This document shows positions 44,806 through 54,868 of a DNA stretch of 64,000 nt, in pieces. The number at the start of each line of letters is the position of its first letter. Position 1 is the stretch's first letter. Origin of the DNA: Pseudomonas sp. dw_612 (lineage in GTDB: Bacteria; Pseudomonadota; Gammaproteobacteria; Pseudomonadales; Pseudomonadaceae); the NCBI RefSeq assembly GCF_018449725.1, contig NZ_JAAVVC010000003.1, forward strand, positions 452,076 to 516,075, in the 5' to 3' direction. Position numbers and translations under genes: made by a program. The notes under the pieces were generated by a model. That model did no database searches, had not been told where the DNA came from, and saw only the letters and a list, made by a program, of their open reading frames with translations.

Positions 44806-46320
44806 ATGCTCGAACAGTACGTCAAAAAGATCCTCACCTCGCGCGTTTATGACGTTGCCGTAGAAACCCCGTTGCAGACTGCTCGCCAGCTCTCCGAGCG
44901 GCTGGGCAACAGTATTTGGCTCAAGCGCGAAGACTTGCAGCCGGTGTTCTCGTTCAAGATTCGCGGCGCTTACAACAAGCTGACCCAGTTGAGCGATGAA
45001 GAACGCGCGCGCGGCGTGGTGACCGCCTCGGCGGGCAATCATGCGCAGGGCCTCGCCCTGGCGGCCAAGGTGTTGGGGGTGAAAGCGACCATCGTCATGC
45101 CCAAGACCACGCCTGAAATCAAAGTCGAAGGCGTGCGTTCCCGTGGCGGCAAAGTGGTGTTGCACGGCGATTCGTTCCCGGAAGCCCTGGCCTACTCGCT
45201 GAAACTGGTCGACGAAAAAGGCTACGTCTACATCCATCCGTACGACGATCCCCACACCATTGCCGGGCAGGGCACGGTCGCGATGGAGATCCTGCGCCAA
45301 CACCCAGGCCGTCTCGATGCGATTTTCGTCCCGGTGGGCGGCGGTGGCCTGATCGCCGGCATCGCGGCGTATGTGAAATACCTGCGCCCGGAAATCAAGA
45401 TCATTGGCGTCGAGCCGGACGATTCCAATTGCCTGCAAGCCGCCATGGCCGCCGGCGAACGGGTGATTCTGCCGACCGTGGGCATCTTCGCCGACGGCGT
45501 GGCCGTGGCGCAGATCGGTCAGCACACCTTTGATATCTGCAAAGACTACGTCGATGAAGTGATCACCGTCAGCACCGACGAAATCTGCGCGGCGATCAAG
45601 GATATCTACGACGATACCCGCTCGATCACCGAGCCTGCCGGTGCCTTGGGCGTGGCCGGGATCAAGAAGTACGTGGACCTGAATGGCGTCACCGGCCAGA
45701 CCTTCGTGGCTATCGACTCCGGTGCCAACGTCAACTTCGATCGCCTGCGCCACGTTGCCGAACGCGCCGAACTGGGCGAGGGCCGCGAAGCCATCATCGC
45801 CGTGACCATCCCCGAGAAACCGGGCAGCTTCAAGGCGTTCTGCGAGGCCATCGGCAAGCGCCAGATCACCGAATTCAACTACCGCTACAACACCGGCAGC
45901 GAAGCGCACATCTTCGTGGGCGTGCAGACGCATCCGGATAACGACCCGCGCAGTGCGCTGATCGCCAGCCTGAGCGAGCAAGGTTTCCCGGTGCTCGACC
46001 TGACCGACAACGAACTGGCCAAGTTGCACATTCGCCATATGGTCGGTGGGCGCGCGGCGCAGGTGGTCGATGAAGTGATTTTGCGTTTCGAATTCCCGGA
46101 GCGTCCGGGGGCGCTGTTCAACTTCCTCAACAAACTGGGCGGGCGCTGGAACATCTCGATGTTCCACTACCGCAACCACGGCGCGGCGGATGGCCGTGTG
46201 GTCGCCGGCCTGCAAGTGCCCCACGACGAACGTCACCTGGTGCCTGCGGCCCTGGAAGAAATCGGCTACCCGTACTGGGATGAAAGCGACAACCCGGCCT
46301 ACAAACTGTTTCTCGGCTGA
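44806..46320 (+). CDS. ilvA: Biosynthetic threonine ammonia-lyase
   Basis: 504 residues. PLP Lys51 in VFSFKIRGAYNK, cofactor loop ASAGNHAQGLALAA, phosphate loop VGGGGLIAGIAAY. The C-terminal 180 residues hold two ACT-like regulatory domains (IIAVTIPEKPGSFKAFCEAI, VILRFEFPERPGALFNFLNK) for isoleucine inhibition and valine activation. First step of isoleucine synthesis. DUF2269 gene follows after 39 bases. Confidence 0.96.
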   Translation: MLEQYVKKILTSRVYDVAVETPLQTARQLSERLGNSIWLKREDLQPVFSFKIRGAYNKLTQLSDEERARGVVTASAGNHAQGLALAAKVLGVKATIVMPKTTPEIKVEGVRSRGGKVVLHGDSFPEALAYSLKLVDEKGYVYIHPYDDPHTIAGQGTVAMEILRQHPGRLDAIFVPVGGGGLIAGIAAYVKYLRPEIKIIGVEPDDSNCLQAAMAAGERVILPTVGIFADGVAVAQIGQHTFDICKDYVDEVITVSTDEICAAIKDIYDDTRSITEPAGALGVAGIKKYVDLNGVTGQTFVAIDSGANVNFDRLRHVAERAELGEGREAIIAVTIPEKPGSFKAFCEAIGKRQITEFNYRYNTGSEAHIFVGVQTHPDNDPRSALIASLSEQGFPVLDLTDNELAKLHIRHMVGGRAAQVVDEVILRFEFPERPGALFNFLNKLGGRWNISMFHYRNHGAADGRVVAGLQVPHDERHLVPAALEEIGYPYWDESDNPAYKLFLG

Positions 46321-46359
46321 GCGGCTACGCTGATGGGCACGTCATAAGGAAATCGAACC

Positions 46360-46785
46360 ATGGAAACGTTAACTGCCCTGAAAATGGCGCATGTGGTGGC
46401 GACGGTGTTGCTGCTGGCCAGTGCGCTGGGCCTCGGGATCTGGGTTTGGCGCGCGCGGCGTCATGGCGATGCGACGGCAGGCAGTCGTACGCTGCAACGG
46501 CCACGGGTGTTCGTCTGGCTATTGATGGGTCTGGCATTGCTGAGCATGCCGTTTACCGGCTGGTGGATGGTGCATCTGGTGGGGTGGCCGCTGGGGCAGA
46601 CGTGGATTCTGGCGTCGAGCGTGCTCTACACCGTGGCGGCGCTGGCGTGGTTCTGGTTGCTGGTGCGGCTGAACAAGCTGCGCACGGCGCCGGGTGGCGT
46701 GGGGAAATTCACCTTTGCCTTGGCGTTGTTCAGTTTTGTCTGTTTTATCGCGATTGCGGGGTTGATGGGCGCCAAGCCGGTTTAG
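46360..46785 (+). CDS. DUF2269 integral membrane protein
   Basis: 141 residues with four predicted transmembrane helices: ALKMAHVVATVLLLASALGL, FVWLLMGLALLSMPFTGWWM, TWILASSVLYTVAALAWFWL and FTFALALFSFVCFIAIAGLM. His in the first helix (KMAHVVAT) and the small-tetraspan layout fit DUF2269. No known function. Likely the second gene of an ilvA transcript; the AAGGAAA ribosome site is good. Confidence 0.88.
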   Translation: METLTALKMAHVVATVLLLASALGLGIWVWRARRHGDATAGSRTLQRPRVFVWLLMGLALLSMPFTGWWMVHLVGWPLGQTWILASSVLYTVAALAWFWLLVRLNKLRTAPGGVGKFTFALALFSFVCFIAIAGLMGAKPV

Positions 46786-46796
46786 CGCGAAATCTG

Positions 46797-46901
46797 TGTA
46801 GCAGCTGCCGAGGTACGAGGCTGCGTTGCGTGTCCGCAGGACCGCCCCCGGGGGCCGCTGCGCAGCCCAACGCAGCCTCGTACCTCGGCAGCTGCTACAG
46901 G
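46797..46901. repeat. Inverted repeat, GTAGCAGCTGCCGAGG type
   Basis: TGTAGCAGCTGCCGAGGTAC mirrors GTACCTCGGCAGCTGCTACA with near-perfect arms of about 35 bases and a CCCCCGGGGG palindrome in the loop. Between convergent genes. Confidence 0.88.
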
Positions 46902-46906
46902 CGATA

Positions 46907-47563
46907 TCAATCGCGCAGAGACATCACCGGCCAACCACGCTTCTCGGCTTCGGCGCGCAAGTTAGGATCAGGGTCCACGGCCACCGGATTCGCCACCTGC
47001 TCCAGCAACGGCAAATCATTTATCGAATCGCTGTAGAAATAACTGTCTTCCAACGAATACCCGGTCTCTTCCAGCCAACGATTCAGCCGCGTGACCTTGC
47101 CTTCCTTGAAGCACGGAATGTCGGTGCTGCGCCCGCTGTAGCGGCCGTCGACCATTTCGCATTCGGTGGCGATCAGGGTTTCAACGCCCAGGCGCTGGGC
47201 AATAGGCCCGGTAACGAAGCGGTTGGTGGCGGTGATGATCACCAGTTTGTCGCCGGCGTCGCGGTGTTTGGCCAGCAGTTCGATGGCCTTGGGCAGCACG
47301 ATCGGTTCGATGCAATCGCGCATGTAGTCCAGATGCCATTGATCCAGGGTGGCCATCTCGGTACGGCCGAGGATTTCCAGGCAGAAGTTCAGGTACTCGG
47401 CCTGATCGAGCTTGCCCGCCAGGTAATCCTGATAGAACCCGTCGTTGCGCGCCTTGTACGTCACGGCATCGAGAAAGCCGCGTTCGCACAGGTAATCGCC
47501 CCAGGCGTGGTCACTGTCACCGCCCAAAAGCGTGTTGTCCAAGTCGAATAAAGCCAGGCGCAT
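46907..47563 (-). CDS. HAD-IB family phosphatase
   Basis: 218 residues. Motif [10 protein letters not shown] (nucleophile and acid Asp), motif [10 protein letters not shown], motif III Lys in [10 protein letters not shown] and motif [15 protein letters not shown] helical cap lies between I and II. HAD-IB members include phosphoserine and histidinol-phosphate phosphatases; the gene in this position in PAO1 (PA0335) is of the same type, but the substrate here is not proven. Divergent from rppH. Confidence 0.92.
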   Translation of the reverse strand: MRLALFDLDNTLLGGDSDHAWGDYLCERGFLDAVTYKARNDGFYQDYLAGKLDQAEYLNFCLEILGRTEMATLDQWHLDYMRDCIEPIVLPKAIELLAKHRDAGDKLVIITATNRFVTGPIAQRLGVETLIATECEMVDGRYSGRSTDIPCFKEGKVTRLNRWLEETGYSLEDSYFYSDSINDLPLLEQVANPVAVDPDPNLRAEAEKRGWPVMSLRD

Positions 47564-47706
47564 TGCAGTTACTCGCTGAAAAGTCTGTAGAAAGGCGTCC
47601 AGAATACGTACTTTTCACAAGAGTGCACATAAGGTAGGCCGGCTCGTTGCTGCGCTCACAACCTTTGTGGAACAATGCGGCGACATGCGTTTGCGAGGTT
47701 GTTGCC

Positions 47707-48186
47707 GTGATCGACCCCGATGGTTTCCGCCCCAATGTCGGGATCATTCTCACGAATGATGCCGGCCAGGTGCTATGGGCTCGCCGTATCAATCAAGATG
47801 CCTGGCAGTTTCCACAGGGAGGGATCAACCCCCAGGAGACGCCGGAAGACGCCTTGTACCGCGAGTTGAACGAAGAAGTCGGCCTGGAGCGCGAAGATGT
47901 TGAAATTCTCGCCTGCACCCGGGGCTGGTTGCGCTATCGTTTGCCGCAACGTCTGGTCCGTACCCACAGCCAACCGCTGTGCATCGGCCAGAAACAGAAA
48001 TGGTTTCTCCTGCGCCTGATCTCCAATGAGCAGCGGGTGCGGATGGATTTGACCGGTAAACCGGAATTCGATGGCTGGCGCTGGGTCAGCTATTGGTATC
48101 CGTTGGGCCAGGTGGTGACATTCAAGCGCGAGGTGTATCGACGCGCTCTCAAAGAGCTTGCCCCGCGCCTTTTAGCGCGCGACTGA
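47707..48186 (+). CDS. rppH: RNA pyrophosphohydrolase
   Basis: 159 residues from a GTG ([20 protein letters not shown]). The Nudix box reads [20 protein letters not shown] followed by VGL, intact. It removes pyrophosphate from 5'-triphosphate mRNA ends to trigger decay. ptsP starts 22 bases after its stop; rppH-ptsP is a conserved pair in gamma-proteobacteria. No clear ribosome site before the GTG. Confidence 0.95.
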   Translation: MIDPDGFRPNVGIILTNDAGQVLWARRINQDAWQFPQGGINPQETPEDALYRELNEEVGLEREDVEILACTRGWLRYRLPQRLVRTHSQPLCIGQKQKWFLLRLISNEQRVRMDLTGKPEFDGWRWVSYWYPLGQVVTFKREVYRRALKELAPRLLARD

Positions 48187-48208
48187 CGACGGAGTTCGAC
48201 CCCGAGCC

Positions 48209-50488
48209 ATGCTCAATACGCTGCGCAAGATCGTCCAGGAAGTTAACTCCGCCAAGGATCTCAAGGCGGCGTTGGGGATTATTGTGTTGCGCGTCAAAGA
48301 GGCCATGGGCAGCCAGGTCTGCTCGGTCTACCTGCTTGACCCGGAAACCAACCGCTTTGTGCTGATGGCCACCGAGGGCTTGAACAAGCGCTCGATCGGC
48401 AAAGTCAGCATGGCACCCAACGAAGGTCTGGTTGGCCTGGTCGGCACGCGTGAAGAACCCCTGAACCTCGAAAACGCCGCGGATCACCCGCGCTACCGTT
48501 ACTTCGCCGAGACCGGTGAAGAACGCTACGCCTCATTCCTCGGGGCGCCGATCATTCACCACCGTCGCGTCGTCGGCGTGTTGGTCATTCAGCAAAAAGA
48601 ACGCCGCCAGTTCGATGAAGGTGAAGAAGCCTTCCTCGTGACCATGAGCGCGCAACTGGCGGGCGTGATCGCTCACGCCGAGGCCACCGGTTCGATCCGT
48701 GGCCTGGGCCGCCAGGGCAAAGGCATCCAGGAAGCCAAGTTCGTCGGCGTGCCGGGTTCGCCGGGTGCGGCGGTCGGTACGGCGGTGGTTATGCTGCCGC
48801 CCGCCGATCTGGACGTGGTGCCGGACAAGACCATCACCGACATCGACAACGAACTCGGGCTGTTCAAGACCGCCATCGAAGGCGTGCGCGCCGACATGCG
48901 TGCCTTGTCCGCCAAGCTCGCGACCCAGTTGCGCCCGGAAGAGCGCGCGCTGTTCGACGTCTACCTGATGATGCTCGACGATGCCTCGCTGGGCAGCGAA
49001 ATCACCACCGTGATCAAGACCGGCCAGTGGGCCCAGGGCGCGTTGCGCCAGGTGGTCACTGAGCACGTCAACCGTTTCGAATTGATGGACGACGCCTACC
49101 TGCGTGAGCGCGCCTCGGACGTCAAGGACCTCGGTCGACGCCTGCTGGCTTACTTGCAGGAAGAGCGTCAGCAGACCCTGGTCTACCCCGACAACACCAT
49201 TCTGATCAGCGAAGAACTGACGCCGGCGATGCTCGGCGAGGTGCCGGAAGGCAAGCTGGTGGGCCTGGTGTCGGTACTTGGTTCCGGTAACTCCCACGTC
49301 GCGATCCTGGCCCGGGCCATGGGCATCCCGACGGTGATGGGCCTGGTCGACCTGCCATATTCCAAGGTCGACGGCATCCAGATGATCGTCGACGGCTACC
49401 ACGGCGAGGTCTACACCAACCCGAGTGACGTGCTGCGCAAGCAGTTCGCCGAAGTGGTCGAGGAAGAGAAACAACTGTCCCTCGGGCTGGATAAGCTGCG
49501 GGACTTGCCGTGCGTGACCCTCGATGGCCACCGTATGCCGCTGTGGGTCAACACCGGCCTGCTGGCGGACGTGGCGCGGGCGCAGAAGCGTGGCGCCGAA
49601 GGCGTGGGCCTGTACCGCACCGAAGTGCCGTTCATGATCAACCAGCGCTTCCCGAGCGAAAAAGAGCAACTGGCGATCTATCGTGAGCAGCTCGCCGCGT
49701 TTCACCCGCAACCGGTGACCATGCGCAGCCTGGACATCGGCGGCGACAAGTCGCTGTCGTACTTCCCGATCAAGGAAGACAACCCGTTCCTCGGCTGGCG
49801 CGGTATTCGCGTCACCCTCGACCACCCGGAAATCTTCCTGGTCCAGACCCGCGCGATGCTCAAGGCCAGCGAAGGCTTGAACAATCTGCGGATCCTGCTG
49901 CCGATGATCTCCGGCATCCACGAACTCGAAGAAGCCCTGCACCTGATTCACCGGGCCTGGGGCGAAGTCCGCGACGAAGGCACCGACGTGCCGATGCCGC
50001 CGATTGGCGTGATGATCGAGATTCCGGCAGCGGTGTATCAGACCAAGGAACTGGCGCGGCAAGTGGACTTCCTGTCGGTCGGTTCCAACGACCTGACCCA
50101 GTACCTGCTGGCCGTGGACCGCAACAACCCTCGGGTGGCCGACCTCTACGACTACCTGCACCCGGCGGTGCTTCAGGCTTTGCAGAACGTGGTGCGTGAC
50201 GCCCATGCCGAAGGCAAACCGGTGAGCATCTGCGGCGAAATGGCCGGTGACCCGGCCGCGGCGGTGCTGTTGATGGCGATGGGCTTCGACAGCCTGTCGA
50301 TGAACGCCACCAACTTGCCGAAGGTGAAGTGGATGCTGCGCCAGATCAACCTGAGCAAGGCCAAGGAATTGCTCGCTGAGTTGATGACCATCGACAACCC
50401 GCAGGTTATCCACAGCTCGCTGCAGTTGGCGCTGAAGAACCTTGGGTTGGCGCGGATGATCAATCCGGCTTCGGTCAAGACCCTCTAA
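48209..50488 (+). CDS. ptsP: PTS-Ntr enzyme I (phosphoenolpyruvate-protein phosphotransferase)
   Basis: 759 residues. N-terminal GAF domain about 1-160 (AMGSQVCSVYLLDPETNRFV), then enzyme I: active His363 in LGSGNSHVAILARAMGIPTV, the PEP-binding barrel with YRTEVPFMINQRFPSEKEQL, MRSLDIGGDKSLSYFPIKED, VGSNDLTQYLLAVDRNNPRV and catalytic Cys in VSICGEMAGD. It phosphorylates NPr (PtsO) and then PtsN, linking nitrogen status (glutamine/2-oxoglutarate via GAF) to potassium, polyhydroxyalkanoate and virulence control. ATG with a modest GGAG-like site (ACGGAG). Confidence 0.96.
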   Translation: MLNTLRKIVQEVNSAKDLKAALGIIVLRVKEAMGSQVCSVYLLDPETNRFVLMATEGLNKRSIGKVSMAPNEGLVGLVGTREEPLNLENAADHPRYRYFAETGEERYASFLGAPIIHHRRVVGVLVIQQKERRQFDEGEEAFLVTMSAQLAGVIAHAEATGSIRGLGRQGKGIQEAKFVGVPGSPGAAVGTAVVMLPPADLDVVPDKTITDIDNELGLFKTAIEGVRADMRALSAKLATQLRPEERALFDVYLMMLDDASLGSEITTVIKTGQWAQGALRQVVTEHVNRFELMDDAYLRERASDVKDLGRRLLAYLQEERQQTLVYPDNTILISEELTPAMLGEVPEGKLVGLVSVLGSGNSHVAILARAMGIPTVMGLVDLPYSKVDGIQMIVDGYHGEVYTNPSDVLRKQFAEVVEEEKQLSLGLDKLRDLPCVTLDGHRMPLWVNTGLLADVARAQKRGAEGVGLYRTEVPFMINQRFPSEKEQLAIYREQLAAFHPQPVTMRSLDIGGDKSLSYFPIKEDNPFLGWRGIRVTLDHPEIFLVQTRAMLKASEGLNNLRILLPMISGIHELEEALHLIHRAWGEVRDEGTDVPMPPIGVMIEIPAAVYQTKELARQVDFLSVGSNDLTQYLLAVDRNNPRVADLYDYLHPAVLQALQNVVRDAHAEGKPVSICGEMAGDPAAAVLLMAMGFDSLSMNATNLPKVKWMLRQINLSKAKELLAELMTIDNPQVIHSSLQLALKNLGLARMINPASVKTL

Positions 50489-50498
50489 AAGGCGGATG

Positions 50499-50599
50499 GC
50501 CTCTTCGCGGGCAAGCCTCGCTCCTACAGTTATGCGTTGTTCGCGGATATTGCGTACGACGCGAACCCGGTAGGAGCGAGGCTTGCCCGCGAAGGCGTC
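50499..50599. repeat. REP pair, TAGGAGCGAGGC variant
   Basis: Inverted GGGCAAGCCTCGCTCCTACA copies between convergent ptsP and the NRDE gene. Confidence 0.88.
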
Positions 50600-50617
50600 C
50601 TCACATACGCCAAAAAT

Positions 50618-51364
50618 CTAAACCCTGATCTCCACTTCCCCCAGATGCCCGCCATAGGGCCCGAAACTGCGCTCCACCATCACCCTCGACCCATCCGCAG
50701 AAACAATCAACGCCGTACTCGCCCTTGTCCCGTAAGTCGGACTGGCAATAAACACACTCGACAACAACGTCTCGGTCGCCAATCCCACCCCGGTGTCCGG
50801 CAGCTCCGTTAACGGCGCCGTCTGCGAATCGCCCAAAATGGCCAACAACGCCTCGGGCCGAGGATCGTCCAGCAGTTCACTCAACGCAGCCTTGGCCTTG
50901 AGCACTTTCGGCCACGGCGTATCCAGCCCCGCGTTCGACAACCCATACACGCCGGGTGCCAGCATCACCGCCTCGGTGTCCCGGGCATTGAAGTGCCACA
51001 GCTCGTTGGAATTGCCGACCAGCAGGTTAAACCCGGCATATTCCCGCGAACGGCTGACAACATCGCCTAAATAGTCATCAATCGACATCTCTCCGCTGAG
51101 AAAACCTGCGACCAGTTCACCCCGAGACCTGGGTGACGGCGGCTGATGAGGATCACGAATATTGGTCAGCGCCGCAAAGCGCCCGTTGGCGCTGACACCG
51201 ATCCAGGTGCCGCCCGCTTCCAGGTCCCGACCGGCATGGACGTGCGGCGCGTGGGGCCATTGCGCCAAGGGCTGGGTAGGCCGGGCATAGAACTCGTCGC
51301 GGTTGGCCGCCACGATCAGCGGCTGGGCGTGGCCCGGGCGCCAAGCAAAGACAATCAGGCACAT
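50618..51364 (-). CDS. NRDE/TANGO2-family protein
   Basis: 248 residues starting MCLIVFAWRPGHAQPLIVAA then NRDEFYARP: the N-terminal Cys2 and NRDE motif define this family, related to Ntn-type hydrolases. Human TANGO2 is linked to lipid and haem metabolism, but the bacterial role is unknown. Divergent from the TSUP permease gene; starts 136 bases apart. Confidence 0.9.
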   Translation of the reverse strand: MCLIVFAWRPGHAQPLIVAANRDEFYARPTQPLAQWPHAPHVHAGRDLEAGGTWIGVSANGRFAALTNIRDPHQPPSPRSRGELVAGFLSGEMSIDDYLGDVVSRSREYAGFNLLVGNSNELWHFNARDTEAVMLAPGVYGLSNAGLDTPWPKVLKAKAALSELLDDPRPEALLAILGDSQTAPLTELPDTGVGLATETLLSSVFIASPTYGTRASTALIVSADGSRVMVERSFGPYGGHLGEVEIRV

Positions 51365-51500
51365 TAAGGTGGTCCCAGTGTGTTTTTGCTCACTCTACGC
51401 AGACATCGCCCGTCGATCCATCGCCTTACGTAGTGGAGCCCGAGGCCATGCATCCGTTACCATGCCGCACCTATTTTTGGGGATGCGCGGGGATACGGTC

Positions 51501-52283
51501 GTGGAATTTCTGCTCTATCTGGCGCTGGGCGCCTGTGCGGGCGTGCTGGCCGGGCTGTTCGGGGTGGGCGGCGGGATCATCATCGTCCCGGTGCTGGTGT
51601 TCAGTTTCAAACTGCAGGGCTTCGATCCGTCGATCCTCACCCACCTGGCGGTCGGCACCTCCCTGGCGACGATCATTTTTACCTCGGTGAATGCGATCCG
51701 CGAGCATCATCGCCGCGGTGCCGTACGCTGGCCGATTTTTGCCTGGATGACCCTCGGCATTCTCATTGGCGCCGGTTTCGGCGCGCTGACCGCCGAGGCG
51801 ATCTCCGGCCCGCATTTGCAGAAGATCATCGGCGTATTCGCGCTGATCGTCGCCGTTCAGCTCGCTTTGGATTTCAAACCCAAGGCCAGCCGAACAGTGC
51901 CGGGCAAAGTCGGTCTGACCGTGGCGGGCAGTGTGATTGGCTGGGCGTCGGCGATTTTCGGGATTGGCGGCGGCTCGCTGACCGTGCCGTTCCTGACCTG
52001 GCGCAGCGTGCCGATGCAACAAGCGGTGGCGACTTCGTCGGCCTGCGGCTTGCCAATTGCCGTGTCCAGTGCATTATTTTTCATGATTCTGGGCTGGCAC
52101 GATCCGCTGCTGCCGGCCCATAGTCTTGGTTTTGTTTATTTGCCGGCGTTGCTGGGGATCGCCCTGACCAGCATGTTCTTCGCCCGTTTCGGCGCGCGAC
52201 TGGCGCACAATCTGTCTCCGCGCTTGCTCAAAAGACTGTTCGCCGCTTTGCTGTTCTGCGTCGGGCTGAATTTCCTGCTCTGA
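51501..52283 (+). CDS. TSUP-family (TauE/SafE) membrane permease
   Basis: 260 residues from GTG (MEFLLYLALGACAGVLAGLF), which has GGGGA eight bases upstream; ATG at 51483 (MRGDTV) is an alternative. About eight membrane helices. The two repeats of the TSUP signature are seen: GLFGVGGGIIIVPVLVF and IFGIGGGSLTVPFLTW. Family members export sulfite or other organosulfur or organic acids. The neighbouring lgt suggests only shared position. Confidence 0.9.
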   Translation: MEFLLYLALGACAGVLAGLFGVGGGIIIVPVLVFSFKLQGFDPSILTHLAVGTSLATIIFTSVNAIREHHRRGAVRWPIFAWMTLGILIGAGFGALTAEAISGPHLQKIIGVFALIVAVQLALDFKPKASRTVPGKVGLTVAGSVIGWASAIFGIGGGSLTVPFLTWRSVPMQQAVATSSACGLPIAVSSALFFMILGWHDPLLPAHSLGFVYLPALLGIALTSMFFARFGARLAHNLSPRLLKRLFAALLFCVGLNFLL

Positions 52284-52366
52284 CGCACCGCACAATCCTG
52301 GCTTAATCCTGAGGTGGCAGCGTCCCCCGGGAATTTTGAAGGTTTCAACTCTAACGAGGAGTCGCA

Positions 52367-53179
52367 ATGCTGCCTTACCCGCAGATCGACCCGGTGGCCC
52401 TGGCCATCGGTCCGCTGAAAATCCACTGGTACGGTCTGATGTACCTGATCGGCATCGGCGGCGCCTGGCTGCTGGCGTCCCGTCGGCTGAACCGCTTCGA
52501 CCCGACCTGGACCAAGGAGAAACTCTCCGACATGGTCTTCTGGATGTCGATGGGGGTCATCGTCGGTGGCCGCCTGGGCTATGTGTTGTTCTACGATCTG
52601 AGTGCGTACCTGGCCAACCCGACCCTGATTTTCGAGGTGTGGAAGGGCGGCATGTCGTTCCACGGCGGGTTTATCGGCGTGATGCTGGCGGCGTTGTGGT
52701 TCGGTAAAAAGAACAACAAGTCGTTCTTCCAGTTGATGGACTTCGTTGCACCGATGGTGCCGATCGGCCTGGGCGCCGGGCGTATCGGCAACTTCATCAA
52801 CGCTGAGTTGTGGGGCAAGCCGACCGACGTGGCGTGGGCGATGGTTTTCCCGGCGTTCAGCGACCCGGCGCAGTTGCCGCGTCACCCGTCGCAGCTGTAT
52901 CAATTTGCGCTGGAAGGTGTGGCGCTGTTCCTGATCCTCTGGTTGTTCTCGCGCAAGCCGCGGCCGACCATGGCGGTGTCCGGGATGTTCACGCTGTTCT
53001 ACGGCATCTTCCGTTTCATCGTCGAATTCGTCCGCGTGCCGGACGCGCAACTGGGCTATCTGGCCTGGGGCTGGCTGACCATGGGTCAGGTGCTGTGCGT
53101 ACCGATGGTGCTCGCCGGTCTGTTCCTGATCTGGCTGGCGTATCATCGCGCCCCGGCGGCGCCAGCGGCGGCGGTATAA
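52367..53179 (+). CDS. lgt: Prolipoprotein diacylglyceryl transferase
   Basis: 270 residues, seven membrane helices. Signature [20 protein letters not shown] at about residues 132-152, with HGGFIGV (catalytic His region) and [16 protein letters not shown]. Adds diacylglycerol to the lipobox Cys of prolipoproteins in the inner membrane. GAGGAG ribosome site. thyA follows after 50 bases; lgt-thyA is conserved in proteobacteria. Confidence 0.97.
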   Translation: MLPYPQIDPVALAIGPLKIHWYGLMYLIGIGGAWLLASRRLNRFDPTWTKEKLSDMVFWMSMGVIVGGRLGYVLFYDLSAYLANPTLIFEVWKGGMSFHGGFIGVMLAALWFGKKNNKSFFQLMDFVAPMVPIGLGAGRIGNFINAELWGKPTDVAWAMVFPAFSDPAQLPRHPSQLYQFALEGVALFLILWLFSRKPRPTMAVSGMFTLFYGIFRFIVEFVRVPDAQLGYLAWGWLTMGQVLCVPMVLAGLFLIWLAYHRAPAAPAAAV

Positions 53180-53229
53180 ATTCGAATCCCGGGGGCGACG
53201 GCTCCCGGGTTCAAGGACACAGGTAACTC

Positions 53230-54201
53230 ATGAAGCAATATCTCGATCTGGTGGCCCACGTCATCAAGAACGGCACCAAACAGGCCAACCGCACCGGCGT
53301 CAACACCATCAGCTTCCCTGGCGCGATGCTGCGTTATGACCTGAAGGAAGGCTTTCCGGCGATCACCACCCGCAAAATGGCCTTCAAATCGGCCATCGGC
53401 GAAATGTGCGGTTTCCTGCGGGGCGTGAACAACGCCGCCGAATTCCGCGCGCTGGGCTGCAAGGTCTGGGACCAGAACGCCAACGAAAACGCGCAGTGGC
53501 TGGCCAACCCGTTCCGTCAGGGTGAAGACGACCTCGGCGAAATTTACGGCGTGCAATGGCGCAAATGGCCGGCGTACAAGCAGATTCCGGTCAGCAACCC
53601 GGCCGCCATCGAGCAGACCTTGAAGCAGGGCTACCGCCAGATTGCCGAAGGCGAAGAAGACGGCCAGGCCTACGTGGTGTTGTACAAGGCGATCGACCAG
53701 ATCCGCCAATGCGTCGACACCATCATCAAAGACCCGGGCAGCCGCCGCATCCTGTTCCACGGCTGGAACGTCGCGCAACTCGATGAAATGGCCCTGCCGC
53801 CGTGCCACTTGCTGTACCAGTTCCACCCGAATGTCGAGACCAAAGAGATTTCTTTGACCCTCTACATCCGCTCCAACGACCTGGGCCTGGGCACGCCGTT
53901 CAACCTCACCGAAGGCGCCGCGCTGCTGAGCCTGATCGGGCGCCTGACCGGCTACACGCCGCGCTGGTTCACCTATTTCATCGGTGATGCCCACGTCTAC
54001 GAAAACCACCTGGACATGCTCAATGAACAGCTCACCCGCGAGCCGTTCCCGATGCCGAAACTGGTGATCAGTGATCGAGTGCCGGCGTTTGCCGAGACGG
54101 GCGTGTACCAGCCGGAATGGCTGGAGTTGATCGAGCCGAGCGACTTTTCGCTTGAGGGTTATCAGCACCATGCACCGATGACGGCGCCGATGGCGGTTTA
54201 A
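53230..54201 (+). CDS. thyA: Thymidylate synthase
   Basis: 323 residues; longer than the 264 of E. coli because of an insert around residues 70-150 that carries [20 protein letters not shown], as in other gamma-proteobacterial long forms. Catalytic Cys192 in [12 protein letters not shown], phosphate Arg pair in [13 protein letters not shown] and the folate-site end [11 protein letters not shown]. Methylates dUMP with methylenetetrahydrofolate. Confidence 0.97.
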   Translation: MKQYLDLVAHVIKNGTKQANRTGVNTISFPGAMLRYDLKEGFPAITTRKMAFKSAIGEMCGFLRGVNNAAEFRALGCKVWDQNANENAQWLANPFRQGEDDLGEIYGVQWRKWPAYKQIPVSNPAAIEQTLKQGYRQIAEGEEDGQAYVVLYKAIDQIRQCVDTIIKDPGSRRILFHGWNVAQLDEMALPPCHLLYQFHPNVETKEISLTLYIRSNDLGLGTPFNLTEGAALLSLIGRLTGYTPRWFTYFIGDAHVYENHLDMLNEQLTREPFPMPKLVISDRVPAFAETGVYQPEWLELIEPSDFSLEGYQHHAPMTAPMAV

Positions 54202-54216
54202 AGCCTCGCGCCGATC

Positions 54217-54325
54217 CCCTGTAGGAGCTGCCGAAGGCTGCGATCTTTTGATCTTGATTTTCGGCGGCTTTGGCATTGCCAAGATCAAAAGATCGCAGCC
54301 TTCGGCAGCTCCTACAGGTTTTTTG
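54217..54325. repeat. Inverted repeat, TGTAGGAGCTGCCGAAGG type, with T-run
   Basis: CCTGTAGGAGCTGCCGAAGG mirrors CCTTCGGCAGCTCCTACAGG; GGCTGCGATCTTTTGATCTT also pairs, and TTTTTT follows. Between convergent thyA and cadR, it can serve as a terminator. Confidence 0.88.
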
Positions 54326-54332
54326 GGGGGGG

Positions 54333-54782
54333 TTAATGGCCGTGGCTGCGTCCTACATGTGAATGCTCAACCTCTGTCGCAACAACCCCGCCACTCACTT
54401 CCAAGCGCTGCAAAATCCCGCATTGATCGATATCCGGCCCTTCGCCGCAGCGTTGGCGCAGGTCGAGCAGTTGTGTCTGCAAGGCCAGTAAACCGTCGAT
54501 CCGGGCCTTTACGTGATGGATGTGTTCGTCGATCAGCGCGTTGACGCTTTCGCACTGGTCCTGCGGGCTGTCGCGCAGGGTCAGCAGGCTGCGGATTTCT
54601 TCGAGGGTCATGTCGAGAGTGCGGCAGTTGCGGATAAACGTCAGGCGTTCGGCGTGGGCCTGGGTGTAGACGCGGTAGTTGCCATCGCTGCGGGCCGGCT
54701 CTGGCAGCAGGTTTTCGCGCTCGTAATAGCGGATGGTTTCCACCGCGCAGTCAGTCAGTTTGGCCAGTTCTCCGATCTTCAT
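54333..54782 (-). CDS. cadR: Cd(II)/Pb(II)-responsive MerR-family regulator
   Basis: 149 residues. MerR winged helix MKIGELAKLTDCAVETIRYY, dimer helix, and metal Cys77, Cys112 and Cys121. P. putida CadR uses C77, C112 and C119 (memory), so the loop here is two residues longer. The His-rich tail (EVEHSHVGRSHGH) fits the known second metal site. It represses and activates the divergent cadA from a MerR-type operator in the 86-base gap. Start chosen at 54782; the ORF extends further but over the operator. Confidence 0.93.
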   Translation of the reverse strand: MKIGELAKLTDCAVETIRYYERENLLPEPARSDGNYRVYTQAHAERLTFIRNCRTLDMTLEEIRSLLTLRDSPQDQCESVNALIDEHIHHVKARIDGLLALQTQLLDLRQRCGEGPDIDQCGILQRLEVSGGVVATEVEHSHVGRSHGH

Positions 54783-54805
54783 CGCGACAATCTCCAAAAG
54801 GTTGC

Positions 54806-54836
54806 TTGACCCTATAGTGGCTACAGGGTCTTTACT
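54806..54836 (+). promoter_or_regulatory. cadA promoter with MerR-type operator
   Basis: ACCCTATAG-TGG-CTACAGGGT (54809-54829) is a near-perfect dyad matching the MerR/CadR consensus. It sits inside a 19-base spacer between -35 TTGACC (54806-54811) and -10 TTTACT (54831-54836), the over-long spacing that MerR regulators untwist. Confidence 0.9.
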
Positions 54837-54868
54837 TGGCAACAGGCACCTTTCCTGGACGCGACCCG

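Noticed and set aside
48533..50413. 626-codon open frame antisense to ptsP
   Set aside because: Shadow of a high-GC gene; composition is His/Gln/Arg-rich with no domain, and the + strand gene has all enzyme I motifs.
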